This document shows, piece after piece, positions 35,036 through 43,894 of a stretch of DNA of 64,000 nt (the stretch's first letter is position 1; each line of letters begins with the position of its first letter). The DNA comes from Rhodoferax sp. (GTDB lineage: Bacteria > Pseudomonadota > Gammaproteobacteria > Burkholderiales > Burkholderiaceae_C). The notes below the pieces were generated by a model. That model did not search any database. It was not told where the DNA came from and saw only the letters and a list, made by a program, of their open reading frames with translations. A program made the translations under genes and the position numbers. Location of the stretch: NCBI GenBank assembly GCA_008015235.1, contig SSFF01000015.1, positions 195,065-259,064 on the forward strand, written 5' to 3'.

Positions 35036-35887
35036 TCATGGCCTTGGCGAGCAGGCATAAGGCCATGTGAGCTTCGACCGTTCCGGGACACTCTTGCCAT
35101 CGATCAACTGAATTGGTATCTGAATTCGTTTATCGCTAGAAGGCATTTCTGCAACTTCAGAGGAACTGTACGGTGGAGCCCCTCTGAAAAAAACCAAAGG
35201 GTCCATCCATCGCCCATTTACCGGCACTAGGTAGCCGCCTGAGCGCTGAATGACGGCGTAATCTGCTTGTGCCGAGTACATGATCGAGAAGTGCAGGGCT
35301 GGTCGCCGAACAATCTTCTTACGGATCTCTCCACCGTTCTTTTCTCTTGTTTCTTGGCCAGAAATCCCAGTATTGCTTGTCAGACCGACGACGTCGCCGC
35401 GCTTGACTTTCTGACCGACATGCAAATCGGGCAGTTCTTGCAAATGTGCGTACTCGGAATAAGTCCAGAATGGAAGGCCCGTTTGCTCGGGTTTATGCCG
35501 TAGGAATATACGAATGCCAACGGGTGTTTCAAGGTTGTTAAACATTGCCACCACTTCACCATCGGCCACAGACAGAATAGGGCTGCCGAAAGGCATGGGG
35601 ATATCAATTCCGCCATGGAACGCTACCTTGGCACGTCTATCGCCATAGTCCATCGCCCAACCGTCATCGATTCCGGGGCATTGGAAATCCTTTGGGAAAA
35701 CAGGTTCGGTACCTGTTTGCAGCATGCCTAAGTCGATGGAATCCTGTGGGTCACAATCACGGCAACGCACAATCCCAGAGTAAGTCTTGTCGTCGAGCTC
35801 TGATTTACTGACCTTCTCGGCATGGGTAGTGCCCACTGTGAGAAGTAGCAAACCAGCAAGAGCAAACCGGCGTGATTCAAGAAACAT
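35036..35887 (-). CDS. M23-family (LytM-type) peptidase-like protein, catalytic His replaced
   Basis: The start at ATG 35887 (MFLESRRFALAG) gives a clear signal peptide ending THA. The 283-residue secreted protein has the M23 zinc pair H-x3-D (HGGIDIP), YAHLQ, and the final HF. The usual H-x-H is A-L-H, so the first His is missing. A roughly 20-residue insertion lies between the Gly-rich loop and this motif. It may be a non-catalytic LytM factor that activates an amidase. GC is lower than in neighbours, which suggests recent acquisition. A 48-base longer start exists at 35935. Confidence 0.8.
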   Translation of the reverse strand: MFLESRRFALAGLLLLTVGTTHAEKVSKSELDDKTYSGIVRCRDCDPQDSIDLGMLQTGTEPVFPKDFQCPGIDDGWAMDYGDRRAKVAFHGGIDIPMPFGSPILSVADGEVVAMFNNLETPVGIRIFLRHKPEQTGLPFWTYSEYAHLQELPDLHVGQKVKRGDVVGLTSNTGISGQETREKNGGEIRKKIVRRPALHFSIMYSAQADYAVIQRSGGYLVPVNGRWMDPLVFFRGAPPYSSSEVAEMPSSDKRIQIPIQLIDGKSVPERSKLTWPYACSPRP

Positions 35888-36076
35888 CTGCGTAGCGTAT
35901 TTGTTCAGACAATGTCCAAGCGTAAGAATGGGCAACCGGTCTCATGCAAAGCCATGGCCACCATCTCCCTGTTGCCCATTGTTCTCCCAAGGTGCACGGG
36001 CGTCAATTTCTCATTCAACTCGCACCTGCGCACACATCGGATCAAGCGGTGCGGGGTTAACTGTAATAAATCACGA

Positions 36077-36133
36077 TTTGCTACTGTATTTGTAGCTTTC
36101 CTTTCATTCGGAATGCGGACCGGATGCCAATTC
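36077..36133 (+). repeat. Dispersed comamonad repeat, copy upstream of the M23-like gene
   Basis: It begins TTGCTACTGTATTTGTAGCTT and ends GATGCCAATT, matching the copy at 47820 at both ends with a variable middle. It lies in the 289-base gap between the M23-like gene and the hydrolase. The rest of that gap shows no gene. Confidence 0.65.
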
Positions 36134-36176
36134 GATCCTGATGCGCGGTGAAAACTCCGTAGTAGGTTCAAAATGA

Positions 36177-37094
36177 TCAAGCAATAAACCGCTCAATCAA
36201 TCCCGCCAGCACCTCGGGCTGGTCATGGTGCAGCATGTGCCCGGCGTCCTGCACCACCGCCACTTCCACCTGCGGCACGGTCTTGAGGCGTTCGTGGTAT
36301 TCCTCCAGCGTGTACTTGCCGCGCCACCAGCCGCCCAGGCTGTCGTCGCTGGCTTCCACGGCCAGCACCGGCATGCTCAGGGCGGCGTACAGGGCCAGGC
36401 TTTCTTCCACCCGGTAGATGTGGGCGTTGGACACCTTGTGTGCGCTTTCGGCCAGGATGGACCAACGGCCATCAGGGTTCTCGCGCGCCCAGTGCTGGGC
36501 CAGCCACAGCGCCTTGTCTTCGCCCAGTCGCCGGTTGTTCTTCATCAGCCGGCGCGCCACCTGGTCCACGTTGTCGTAGGTCTTGAGGTCCATCTCGCCG
36601 CGGTGCAGGCTTTTGAGCTCGTCCATCCACTGCGCATAGCGCTTGACGGCGTGGTGCGGCTTGGAGGCTGGCATGCCAAAGCCTTCCAGATTCACCAGGC
36701 GGCGGATGCGCTGCGGGCGCACGCCGCCGTACATCATGGCGATATTGCCGCCCATGCTGTGGCCCACCAGGTTCACCGGGGTGTCGACCACGTAGTGGTC
36801 CAGCAGGAAGTCCAGGTCGGCCAGGTAGTCGGGGAACCAGTAGTTGTCCACGGCGCCCACGCAGCTGGAGCGGCCATAGCCGCGCCAGTCGGGGGCGATG
36901 ATGTAGTGGTCTTGCGTGAAGGCGTCCACCACGAACTGGTAGCTCGCCGCCACGTCCATCCAGCCGTGCACCATGACCAGCGGCACTTTGTCCGGCGCCG
37001 GTTCACCCCACACCTGCACGTGGTAGGTCTGGTTGCGGATCGGGACAAACTCGCTGCGGTGTTGCTTTTTAATTGGGTACATTTGCCCAATCAT
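36177..37094 (-). CDS. Alpha/beta hydrolase
   Basis: This is 305 residues from ATG 37094; ATG 37082 is equally possible. It has the alpha/beta hydrolase pattern: VMVHGWMD (oxyanion), APDWRGYGRS, nucleophile elbow VGHSMGGN, an acid near VEASDDS, and His in DAGHMLHHDQPE. It is cytoplasmic. The substrate is unknown, although the family includes esterases and epoxide hydrolases. It is divergent from the acyl-CoA ligase gene, with starts only 13 bases apart, so the two share one short control region. Confidence 0.88.
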   Translation of the reverse strand: MIGQMYPIKKQHRSEFVPIRNQTYHVQVWGEPAPDKVPLVMVHGWMDVAASYQFVVDAFTQDHYIIAPDWRGYGRSSCVGAVDNYWFPDYLADLDFLLDHYVVDTPVNLVGHSMGGNIAMMYGGVRPQRIRRLVNLEGFGMPASKPHHAVKRYAQWMDELKSLHRGEMDLKTYDNVDQVARRLMKNNRRLGEDKALWLAQHWARENPDGRWSILAESAHKVSNAHIYRVEESLALYAALSMPVLAVEASDDSLGGWWRGKYTLEEYHERLKTVPQVEVAVVQDAGHMLHHDQPEVLAGLIERFIA

Positions 37095-37107
37095 AGGGAG
37101 ACACGCC

Positions 37108-39045
37108 ATGCCCCGCAGTTCCGTCAGTGACAACCCCCCCATGTCCGGGTTACCGGCCGCCTACCAGCGCCTGCACAGCGCCTTTCGCTGGCAGGTTCCG
37201 GCCGAATTCAACATCGCCCAGGTGTGCTGTACGCGCTGGGCGCAGCGCCAGGATGCTACAAAAAGAGTAGCTGTCTACATAAATTCTGAGCGGGCTGGAG
37301 GCCAAAAACATACTTATTCCGCGCTGCAGAAGGCTGCCAACCGACTCTCCCATGCGCTGGCTGCCCAGGGCGTGCAGCGCGGTGACCGGGTGGCCCTGGT
37401 CATGCCGCAAAGCTTCGAGACTGCCGTGGCCTACATGGCGGTGCTGCAGCTGGGGGCCGTGGCCATGCCGCTGTCCCTGCTGTTCGGCCCCGAGGCGCTG
37501 GAGTTTCGCCTGCGCGACAGCGAAGCCGTGCTGGCCATTGCCGACAGCACCGCGCTGCCGGCCCTGCACACCGCCCGCGCCACCTGCCCGCAACTGCGCT
37601 GCGTGGTCGAAGTGGGGGGTGGAAAAACCCTTGCCACGGGCGCCGATGCGCGCTGGGCCGACCTGCTGCGCGGCCAGTCGGACACTTTTGCCATGGTGCG
37701 CACCACGGCCGACGAGCCCGCTGTGCTGATCTACACCAGCGGCACCACCGGCAACCCCAAGGGCGCACTCCTGGCCCACCGCGCACTCATCGGCAACCTG
37801 ACCGGCTTTGTCTGCAGCCAGAACTGGTTTGGCTTCGACCCCGTGCAGGGCAGCCAGCCGACAGATTGGCAGGACACGGACGCCATCGCCCATGGCTCGA
37901 ACGCCGTGTTCTGGTCGCCCGCCGACTGGGCCTGGACCGGTGGCCTCATGGACGCCTTGCTGCCCACGCTGTTCTTCGGTCGCCCCATCGTCGCCTACAG
38001 GGGCCGCTTCGGCGCCCAGGTGGCACTGGAACTGATGCGCGACTGCGGCGTTACCCACACCTTCCTGTTCCCCACCGCGCTCAAGGCCATGATGAAGGCC
38101 TGCCCCGGTACGCCGAAGCGCACCGTGCGCCAGCAGTTCAAGCTGAAGCTGCAGGCCCTCATGAGCGCGGGCGAGGCCGTGGGGGACGCCGTGTTCGCCT
38201 ACTGCCGCGACCAGCTCGGCGTACCGCCCAACGAGATGTTCGGCCAGACCGAGATCAACTACATCGTGGGCAACTGCAATATGGCCCCCACGCTTCCCGC
38301 TGCGCGTGGTGCGCTGCCCCCCAAGGGGGCCCTCGCGCCTCGGGGCGGCCCAGCGGCGCTCATGCTGGCGGCGCGCACCGGGCAGGCCATCGGCTATCCC
38401 TCCAAACCCGGCAGCATGGGCATGGGCTACCCCGGCCACCGCGTGGCGGTGATCGACGACGAGGGCAACGAGTGCCCGGTGGGCGTGCCGGGTGACGTGG
38501 CGCTGAACCGCTTCGACATCCATGGCGACCCCGACCCCATCGTCTTCCTGGGTTACTGGAAGAACGAGGCCGCCACCCGTGCCAAGTACACCGGCGACTG
38601 GTGCCGCACCGGCGACCAGGCCGTGCGCGATGCCGACGGCTACCTTTGGTACCAGGGCCGCAGCGACGACGTGTTCAAGTCGGCCGGCTACCGCATCGGC
38701 CCCGGCGAAATCGAGAACTGCCTGGTCAAGCATCCGGCCGTGGCCAACGCCGCCGTGGTGCCCAAGCCCGACGCCGAGCGCGGTGCCCTGGTCAAGGCCT
38801 ATGTGGTAGTTGCTCCTGAATTCATAGCTAACAATGCAGCTCATATGCGGGCGGATGCCCAGTTTTATGCCCAACTGGAGCGTGAGCTGCAGGCCCATGT
38901 GCGCGGCCAGCTGGCGCCCTACGAGTACCCCAAGGAAATCGAGTTCATCGACGCCCTGCCCATGACCACCACCGGCAAGGTGCAGCGCCGCGTGCTGCGT
39001 TTGCAGGAAGAAGCGCGGGCCAAAGCGAAGGCAGGTAAGGAATGA
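37108..39045 (+). CDS. Acyl-CoA synthetase / AMP-dependent ligase (ACSM-like)
   Basis: The 645-residue protein activates a medium-chain or aromatic carboxylic acid to its CoA ester via an acyl-AMP. The AMP-binding motif IYTSGTTGNPKGALLAH is at about 210. FGQTEINYIVGN follows, then TGDWCRTGDQA and the C-terminal PMTTTGKVQRR. It is longer than relatives because in-frame repeat-derived segments interrupt it: one near residues 49-69, a Gly/Pro/Ala-rich block at about 393-423, and one near 568-587. The reading frame stays open. It is divergent from the hydrolase and overlaps the next gene by four bases. Confidence 0.9.
   Translation: MPRSSVSDNPPMSGLPAAYQRLHSAFRWQVPAEFNIAQVCCTRWAQRQDATKRVAVYINSERAGGQKHTYSALQKAANRLSHALAAQGVQRGDRVALVMPQSFETAVAYMAVLQLGAVAMPLSLLFGPEALEFRLRDSEAVLAIADSTALPALHTARATCPQLRCVVEVGGGKTLATGADARWADLLRGQSDTFAMVRTTADEPAVLIYTSGTTGNPKGALLAHRALIGNLTGFVCSQNWFGFDPVQGSQPTDWQDTDAIAHGSNAVFWSPADWAWTGGLMDALLPTLFFGRPIVAYRGRFGAQVALELMRDCGVTHTFLFPTALKAMMKACPGTPKRTVRQQFKLKLQALMSAGEAVGDAVFAYCRDQLGVPPNEMFGQTEINYIVGNCNMAPTLPAARGALPPKGALAPRGGPAALMLAARTGQAIGYPSKPGSMGMGYPGHRVAVIDDEGNECPVGVPGDVALNRFDIHGDPDPIVFLGYWKNEAATRAKYTGDWCRTGDQAVRDADGYLWYQGRSDDVFKSAGYRIGPGEIENCLVKHPAVANAAVVPKPDAERGALVKAYVVVAPEFIANNAAHMRADAQFYAQLERELQAHVRGQLAPYEYPKEIEFIDALPMTTTGKVQRRVLRLQEEARAKAKAGKE
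37254..37315 (+). repeat. Dispersed repeat inside the acyl-CoA ligase gene (first)
   Basis: It starts TGCTACAAAAAGAGTAGCTG and ends GCGGGCTGGAGGCCAAAAA, the same ends as the intergenic copies at 47820 and 51251. It is AT-richer than the surrounding codons and is read in frame. Confidence 0.6.
38286..38375 (+). repeat. GC-rich dispersed repeat inside the acyl-CoA ligase gene (second type)
   Basis: A block beginning CCCACGCTTCCCGCTGCGCG and including CCCCCCAAGGGGGC and CTCGGGGCGGCCC is typical of an intergenic repeat I recall from comamonads. It encodes a Pro/Ala/Gly-rich insertion between GNCNMA and GYPSKPGSMG. Confidence 0.5.
38810..38867 (+). repeat. Dispersed repeat inside the acyl-CoA ligase gene (third)
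   Basis: It starts TTGCTCCTGAATTCATAGCT and continues to GCGGGCGGATGCCCAGTTTT, matching the ends of the first repeat family. It adds about ten residues (FIANNAAHMRAD) just before the C-terminal helix. Confidence 0.55.
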
Positions 39046-39872
39046 GGCTGCCCACGGCAGGCAGCCTGGCGGCATCGCTGAGTCTGGCCCGGCGCATCGG
39101 CTGGCTGGCGTGGCTGCGCTGGTTGGCGTTTCCCGGCTTGCCCTTGCTGGCCTACGTACTCCAGGTGCGTGGGGTGGGCTTGTTGGCGACTGGCCTGAGT
39201 GGTCTGTTGCTGCTGGTGGCACTCAATGCCTGGACGCAAAGCCTGCGCCGCCAGTTCATCCGTGAAGCGCCCTTGCCGCGCTACCTGGGCGCCAAGCTCT
39301 GCGCCCAGTACCCGCAATTGAGCCCGCGTGATGCCGAGCTGGTGCTGCGCGGTCTGCGCCAGTTCTTCCTGGCCTACAGCCGCTCGAAGCAGCGCTTTGT
39401 CGGCATGCCGTCTCAGGTGGTGGACGCGGCCTGGCACGAGTTCATTTTGCATACGCGTGGCTACGCGGCCTGGTGCGACACCGCGTTTGGCCGCCTGCTG
39501 CACCATACCCCGGCCGAGGTGCTGGGGCGTGATCCGAAGCGCAACGACGGCCTGCGCCGCACCTGGTACTGGTGCTGCAAGGAAGAGGGCATCAACCCCC
39601 GCGTGCCCTGCCGCTTGCCGCTGCTGTTTGCGCTGGACACCAAGTTCGCCATCGCAGGCGGCTACCGCTACGTGCCCGACTGCCGGGACATTGACCGCCA
39701 GAGTGCCGACGGTAGCTACTGCGGCACCAGTTTTGGTGGGGATGGCGGGGGCGTTGGTGGCGGTGCCCCTGGCGATGCCGATGGCTTTGGTGGCAGCGAC
39801 GCCAGCAGCGGCGATGGAGGATCAGACGGTGGCAGTGACGGCGGATGTGGAGGGGGTTGCGGTGGAGATTAA
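39042..39872 (+). CDS. Membrane-anchored glycine-rich protein (GRDP-like, DUF1399-type)
   Basis: The 276-residue protein starts at ATG 39042, overlapping the ligase by four bases. Two hydrophobic stretches (about 23-60) likely span the membrane. The middle holds VVDAAWHEFILHTRGYAAWC and LHHTP, resembling plant glycine-rich domain proteins (DUF1399-type). The C-terminal 45 residues are almost all Gly, Ser and Asp, ending GCGGGCGGD. Its role is unknown. It overlaps the dipeptidase by 11 bases when that starts at 39862. Confidence 0.65.
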   Translation: MRLPTAGSLAASLSLARRIGWLAWLRWLAFPGLPLLAYVLQVRGVGLLATGLSGLLLLVALNAWTQSLRRQFIREAPLPRYLGAKLCAQYPQLSPRDAELVLRGLRQFFLAYSRSKQRFVGMPSQVVDAAWHEFILHTRGYAAWCDTAFGRLLHHTPAEVLGRDPKRNDGLRRTWYWCCKEEGINPRVPCRLPLLFALDTKFAIAGGYRYVPDCRDIDRQSADGSYCGTSFGGDGGGVGGGAPGDADGFGGSDASSGDGGSDGGSDGGCGGGCGGD

Positions 39873-40431
39873 GCAGATTAGCGAACAATCGCACGGTGTG
39901 GTGCTGGACCTGGTGTACGCCACGGCGAACAATGTGGCCGGTGTGCCCATTTACCAACGCCCGATCTGCCTGCTGCACCGCGACGCCGCCCACGCCTTGC
40001 ACACCGCCAGCGAACTGGCGCGTGCGGCTGGGCTGCGGCTCAAGATATTCGACGCCTTTCGCCCGCACGAGGCCCAGGTCATGCTCTGGAACAGCGCGCC
40101 CGACAAGGCCTACGTGGCCGATCCGGCGCTGGGCTCCAACCACACGCGCGGCGTGGCGGTGGACTTGACCCTGGTGGACGCGCAAGGCGTGGAGCTGGAC
40201 ATGGGCACCGGCTTTGACGACATGACGGTGCAGTCGCACCACTTCCGCACCGACATATCTGCGCAGGCCCAGGCCAACCGGCTGCAATTGTTGGGCATCA
40301 TGGAGCAGGCCGGCTTCGAACACATTCCGCACGAGTGGTGGCACTACGCCTTGCCAGCGGCCCACAGCTACCCACTCATCCCCAGCCACAAGCTGCACCA
40401 CCTCAACCCCATGCGCGCCCACGGCCAATGA
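39862..40431 (+). CDS. D-alanyl-D-alanine dipeptidase (VanX/DdpX family)
   Basis: The GTG at 39862 has GAGGGGG five bases upstream and gives 189 residues, the normal VanX length. An ATG at 39814 would add 16. Motifs: FDAFRPHEAQ, then SNHTRGVAVDLTL (zinc His and Asp), TGFDDM, and EWWHYAL (catalytic Glu and zinc His). It cleaves D-Ala-D-Ala, probably for cell-wall recycling or as a carbon source rather than vancomycin resistance, since no vanHA genes are nearby. Confidence 0.88.
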   Translation: MEIKQISEQSHGVVLDLVYATANNVAGVPIYQRPICLLHRDAAHALHTASELARAAGLRLKIFDAFRPHEAQVMLWNSAPDKAYVADPALGSNHTRGVAVDLTLVDAQGVELDMGTGFDDMTVQSHHFRTDISAQAQANRLQLLGIMEQAGFEHIPHEWWHYALPAAHSYPLIPSHKLHHLNPMRAHGQ

Positions 40432-40500
40432 CCCCGTGCCCGCGCCAGGCTTGTCCTGTGCGCAACAGCGGGGGCGGCGCGCTTTGCCTACACTGAAGCC

Positions 40501-41567
40501 ATGAACAAAGTCACCCTTGGAACCTCCGACCTTTCCGTCACCCCGATCTGCCTGGGCACCATGACCTTTGGCGAGCAGGTGGACGAACCCACCGCCTTCG
40601 CCATCCTCGACCGTTCGCTGGAACGCGGCGTGAACTTCATCGACACCGCCGAGATGTACGCGGTGCCACCGCGGGCCGAGACCTTCAACGCCACCGAAAC
40701 ATCCTCGGCAACTGGTTGCGCGCGCGCCCCGGTGCCCGCGAGAAGCTGATCATTGCCACCAAGGTGGCCGGCCCCTCGCGCGGCATGCCCTGGATTCGCG
40801 GTGGCGCCAGCAACACCTCGGGCGCCGACATCCTTGCCGCCTGCGACGGCAGCCTGCAGCGCATGGGCGTGGACGTGATCGACCTGTACCAGATCCACTG
40901 GCCGAATCGCCACGTGCCCATGTTCGGTGCCGCCTACTACAACCCGCAGTACGAGAACGCTACAGCCTCCAGCATCCACGAACAGCTCGAAGCCCTGGGC
41001 CAGCTGGTGAAGGCGGGCAAGGTGCGCGCCATTGGCCTCTCGAATGAAACACCCTACGGTGTGCACGAGTTCGTGCGCCTGGCCGAACAGCATGGCCTGC
41101 CGCGCGTGGCCAGCATCCAGAACCCGTACTGTCTGGTGAACCGCACCTACGAGAACGGTCTGGACGAAAGCTGCCACCGCCTGAATGTGTCGCTGCTGGC
41201 CTATTCGCCCCTGGCCTTTGGCCTGCTCACCGGCAAGTTCGACGCCTCGGGCCTCACCGGTGAAGGCGCACCCAAGGATGCGCGCCTGGGCAAGTACGAG
41301 TCCACGCGCAAGCAGCGCTGGGGCCGCCTCGAGGCGCTGGTGGCCGCCAAGCGCTACAACCAGCTGGCCCGCGACCACGGCATGACGCCCACGCAAATGG
41401 CCCTGGCCTTCTGCTACACCAAGTGGCAGGTGGCCAGCACCATCATCGGTGTGACCAGTGTGGCCCAGCTCGACGAAGACCTGGACGCCTGGGGCACCAC
41501 CCTGAGCCCTGAGGTGCTCAAGGCCATCGACGCCATCCGCTGGGAGCTGCGCGACCCGGCCTTGTAA
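40501..41567 (+). pseudogene. Aldo/keto reductase (Tas-like), broken by a one-base deletion
   Basis: The first 66 codons (MNKVTLGTSDLSVTPICLGT, FIDTAEMYAVPPRAETFN) are a normal aldo/keto reductase N-terminus. After codon ACC at about 40698 the frame shifts: GAAACATCCTC where GAAACCATCCTC is expected. The remainder continues in another frame (LRARPGAREKLIIATKV to WELRDPAL). Restoring one C after 40700 gives about 355 residues. The catalytic Tyr (AEMY), Lys (IATKV) and His (YQIHWP) are all preserved, so it is a recent mutation or an assembly error. Confidence 0.85.
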
Positions 41568-41588
41568 GACCGGGTTCGAAGTCGGGGC

Positions 41589-42377
41589 TCAGTGCGAACC
41601 GGCCGGAAACTGGAATTCCTGGAGGGATTCCCGGCGCAGGCGCTCTTGGGTGCCGTCTTGGCGCATGCGCCGCAAGGCCTGTAGCAGGCTGGGCACCAGT
41701 GGGGCGTGGCGGGCTTGCAGGTACAGGAACAAGGGCATGGGCTTGCCGATGTTGAGGACCCGCAGGGGCATTGGTTTGGTGGGCAGGAACTCCTGGGCTT
41801 CCGAGAGGACGCTGACGTCGAGGGCGCAGTACAGCGCGTTGCGTCCGTAGTGCATCATTTCAATCGCCTGCACGACGCCGGTCACGTCGATCAGACGTTC
41901 CGCGGGCTGCTGTGGCTTGAGTGCGTTTTCGCAAATGAGCATGCCGCGCGGGTAGGTCACGGAATGGCCCGACGCGCCCAGGTCTTCCAGCCGTGCCAGC
42001 TTCACGCGCGGGTCTGTGGCCCACAGGGCCAGCTGCACTTCCATGACCGGCTCTTCCAGTCGCAGCAACAGGGGTTGGGTCTGTGCAAACGCCAGGGCGC
42101 GGGCCGTGTCGCCATCGAGCTTGTCGTTGGCCACCTCCAGCGTCAGCCGCGCCACCGGCATGGTGGTGATGTCGATGCGCAGTCCCGTGCGCCGGCTCAG
42201 CTCGCGGTAGATGCGGCGCAGGTAGCTGCCGGCATAGGTGTTCTCCGCGCTCGGGGTGCCCAACGTCAGCGCCGGACTGGCGCCCGCCGGGGCCTGCGGC
42301 GCTGTGGCCCCCACGCTGAACGCACCCAGCCACAAGGCTGCAAGAATCGCGTACTTCTGAATACCCACCAATGACAT
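41589..42377 (-). CDS. Periplasmic solute-binding protein (amino-acid ABC type, SBP_bac_3-like)
   Basis: The start at ATG 42377 (MSLVGIQKYAIL) gives a signal peptide ending VGATA. The 262-residue protein has an N-terminal lobe with SAENTYAGSYLRRIYRELS and RLTLEVANDKLDGD, typical of the 'TMPVARL' subgroup of extracellular solute-binding proteins found alone in betaproteobacteria. No permease or ATPase gene is adjacent, so it may be a sensor or orphan binder. The ligand is unknown. Confidence 0.75.
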   Translation of the reverse strand: MSLVGIQKYAILAALWLGAFSVGATAPQAPAGASPALTLGTPSAENTYAGSYLRRIYRELSRRTGLRIDITTMPVARLTLEVANDKLDGDTARALAFAQTQPLLLRLEEPVMEVQLALWATDPRVKLARLEDLGASGHSVTYPRGMLICENALKPQQPAERLIDVTGVVQAIEMMHYGRNALYCALDVSVLSEAQEFLPTKPMPLRVLNIGKPMPLFLYLQARHAPLVPSLLQALRRMRQDGTQERLRRESLQEFQFPAGSH

Positions 42378-42502
42378 GGCGGCACTGTACCCGAAGGTAG
42401 CGCCCCCGAATGCACCGCGCGGGGCGGCTGCGGCACAATGTCTGCCAGCACCTTCGGCGGCAGGCGCATGTGAAGGGGCACAACCAGGCAAGGAGAGGCA
42501 AC

Positions 42503-43318
42503 ATGACCCAGACAAAACGTAATCGGCGGATGTGGATGGTGCTGGCGGGCGCAATCGCCCTGGCCCCAGCGTGGCTGGCGGCGCAGACGGCCGCCCCGGC
42601 CATTGGCGTGGTGGTGATGCATGGCAAAGGCGGTGCACCCACCAAGCACGTGGCCGATCTGGCCAGCCAGCTGCAAAGCCAGGGCTTTCTGGTGGCCAAC
42701 CTGGACATGCCCTGGTCGGGGCGGCGCGAGTACGACGTGGATGTCGCCGCGGCCGAAGCCGAAGTGGAAACCGCCATGGCCGCCCTGCGCAAGGCAGGGG
42801 CCCAGAAGATTTTCGTGGCGGGCCACAGCCAGGGCGGTCTGTTTGCCCTGTACTTCGGCGGCAAACACGCGGTCGATGGCGTGGTGGCCATGGCCCCCGG
42901 CGGCCATACCGGCAACATCACCTACCGCGAAAAACTAGGTGACACCGTGGATCGGGCGCGCCAGCAGCTGGCCAGTGGCAAGGGCCAGGAGAAGCAGCCC
43001 TTCCAGGACTTCGAAACCGCCCGCGGCATCTATCCGGTGGTCACTACCGCGCACAACTACCTTTCCTGGTTTGACCCCGAAGGGGCCATGAACCAGGCCA
43101 AGGCACTGAAGGCGCTGCCCGCAACACTGCCGGTACTGTGGATCGCCCCCACGGGCGACTACCCCGGCCTGCTCAAGGTCAAGCAGCAAATGGTCGATGC
43201 CCTGCCGAAGAACCCCCAGACCCGGGTGCTGGAGCCCACCACCAGCCACCTCGGTGCTCCCTCGGCTGCGGTTCCATCCATTGTGGAGTGGACCCGCAAG
43301 GTGGCAGCTGGGCAATAA
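42503..43318 (+). CDS. Secreted alpha/beta hydrolase-fold protein
   Basis: The start at ATG 42503 follows AAGGAGAGG. The 271-residue protein has a signal peptide (MWMVLAGAIALAPAWLAA). The fold begins IGVVVMHGKGG, with nucleophile elbow AGHSQGGLF and a C-terminal His in TSHLGAP. An acid in APTGDYPGL is possible. The layout resembles short-chain esterase/lipase-like proteins of unknown substrate. It stands 15 bases upstream of ybaK and may share its transcript. Confidence 0.78.
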   Translation: MTQTKRNRRMWMVLAGAIALAPAWLAAQTAAPAIGVVVMHGKGGAPTKHVADLASQLQSQGFLVANLDMPWSGRREYDVDVAAAEAEVETAMAALRKAGAQKIFVAGHSQGGLFALYFGGKHAVDGVVAMAPGGHTGNITYREKLGDTVDRARQQLASGKGQEKQPFQDFETARGIYPVVTTAHNYLSWFDPEGAMNQAKALKALPATLPVLWIAPTGDYPGLLKVKQQMVDALPKNPQTRVLEPTTSHLGAPSAAVPSIVEWTRKVAAGQ

Positions 43319-43333
43319 CCCCCCCTCACGTCC

Positions 43334-43825
43334 ATGGCCAAAAAAGACCACGTTTCTGAGACCCCCGCCACTGCCTTGCTCAAGGCCCACAAGGCGGCAT
43401 TTACCGAGCACCCCTACGAATACCTGGAGCACGGTGGTGCCCAGCACAGCGCCAAGGTGCTGGGCTGGGACCCGTACCACGTGGTCAAGACGCTGATCAT
43501 GCAGGACCAGGATGCCAAGCCGCTGGTGGTGCTGATGCACGGCAACTGCACCGTATCCACCAAGAACCTGGCGCGCCAGATTGGTGCCAAATCGGTGCAG
43601 CCGTGTGCCCCCGAGGTGGCCAACCGCCACAGTGGCTATCTGGTGGGGGGCACTTCACCCTTCGGCACGCGCAAGACCATGCCGGTGTTCATCGAGCAGA
43701 CCATCCTGGACATTCCCAAGATTCTCATCAACGGCGGGCGCAGGGGCTACCTGGTGGGCATCGCCCCGCAGGTATGCGTGGACCTGCTCGGTGCCAGGCC
43801 GGTGCAGTGCGCCTTGCAGGAGTGA
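43334..43825 (+). CDS. ybaK: Cys-tRNA(Pro)/Cys-tRNA(Cys) deacylase YbaK
   Basis: The 163-residue protein of the YbaK/EbsC family has MAKKDHVSETPATALL, the catalytic-pocket Lys in VVKTLIM, and VGGTSPFGTRKTMPVF followed by ILINGGRRGYLVGI. It hydrolyses mischarged Cys-tRNA(Pro) and helps proofreading. Length and motifs match the family. It is followed by plsY after 69 bases. Confidence 0.93.
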   Translation: MAKKDHVSETPATALLKAHKAAFTEHPYEYLEHGGAQHSAKVLGWDPYHVVKTLIMQDQDAKPLVVLMHGNCTVSTKNLARQIGAKSVQPCAPEVANRHSGYLVGGTSPFGTRKTMPVFIEQTILDIPKILINGGRRGYLVGIAPQVCVDLLGARPVQCALQE

Positions 43826-43894
43826 GAGGCGCCACTGGCACAATAGGGCCATAGAAGTGCGCCAGGGAGGCGCATCCTGCAGAGGTAAGTTTTC

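Noticed and set aside
37150..39222. A 690-codon minus-strand open frame opposite the acyl-CoA ligase
   Set aside because: It is His/Gly/Ala-rich with no motif, and the plus strand encodes a clear ligase.
39814..39861. ATG at 39814 as the dipeptidase start
   Set aside because: It would place 16 extra residues before the usual VanX start. The GTG at 39862 has a stronger ribosome site and gives the normal length.
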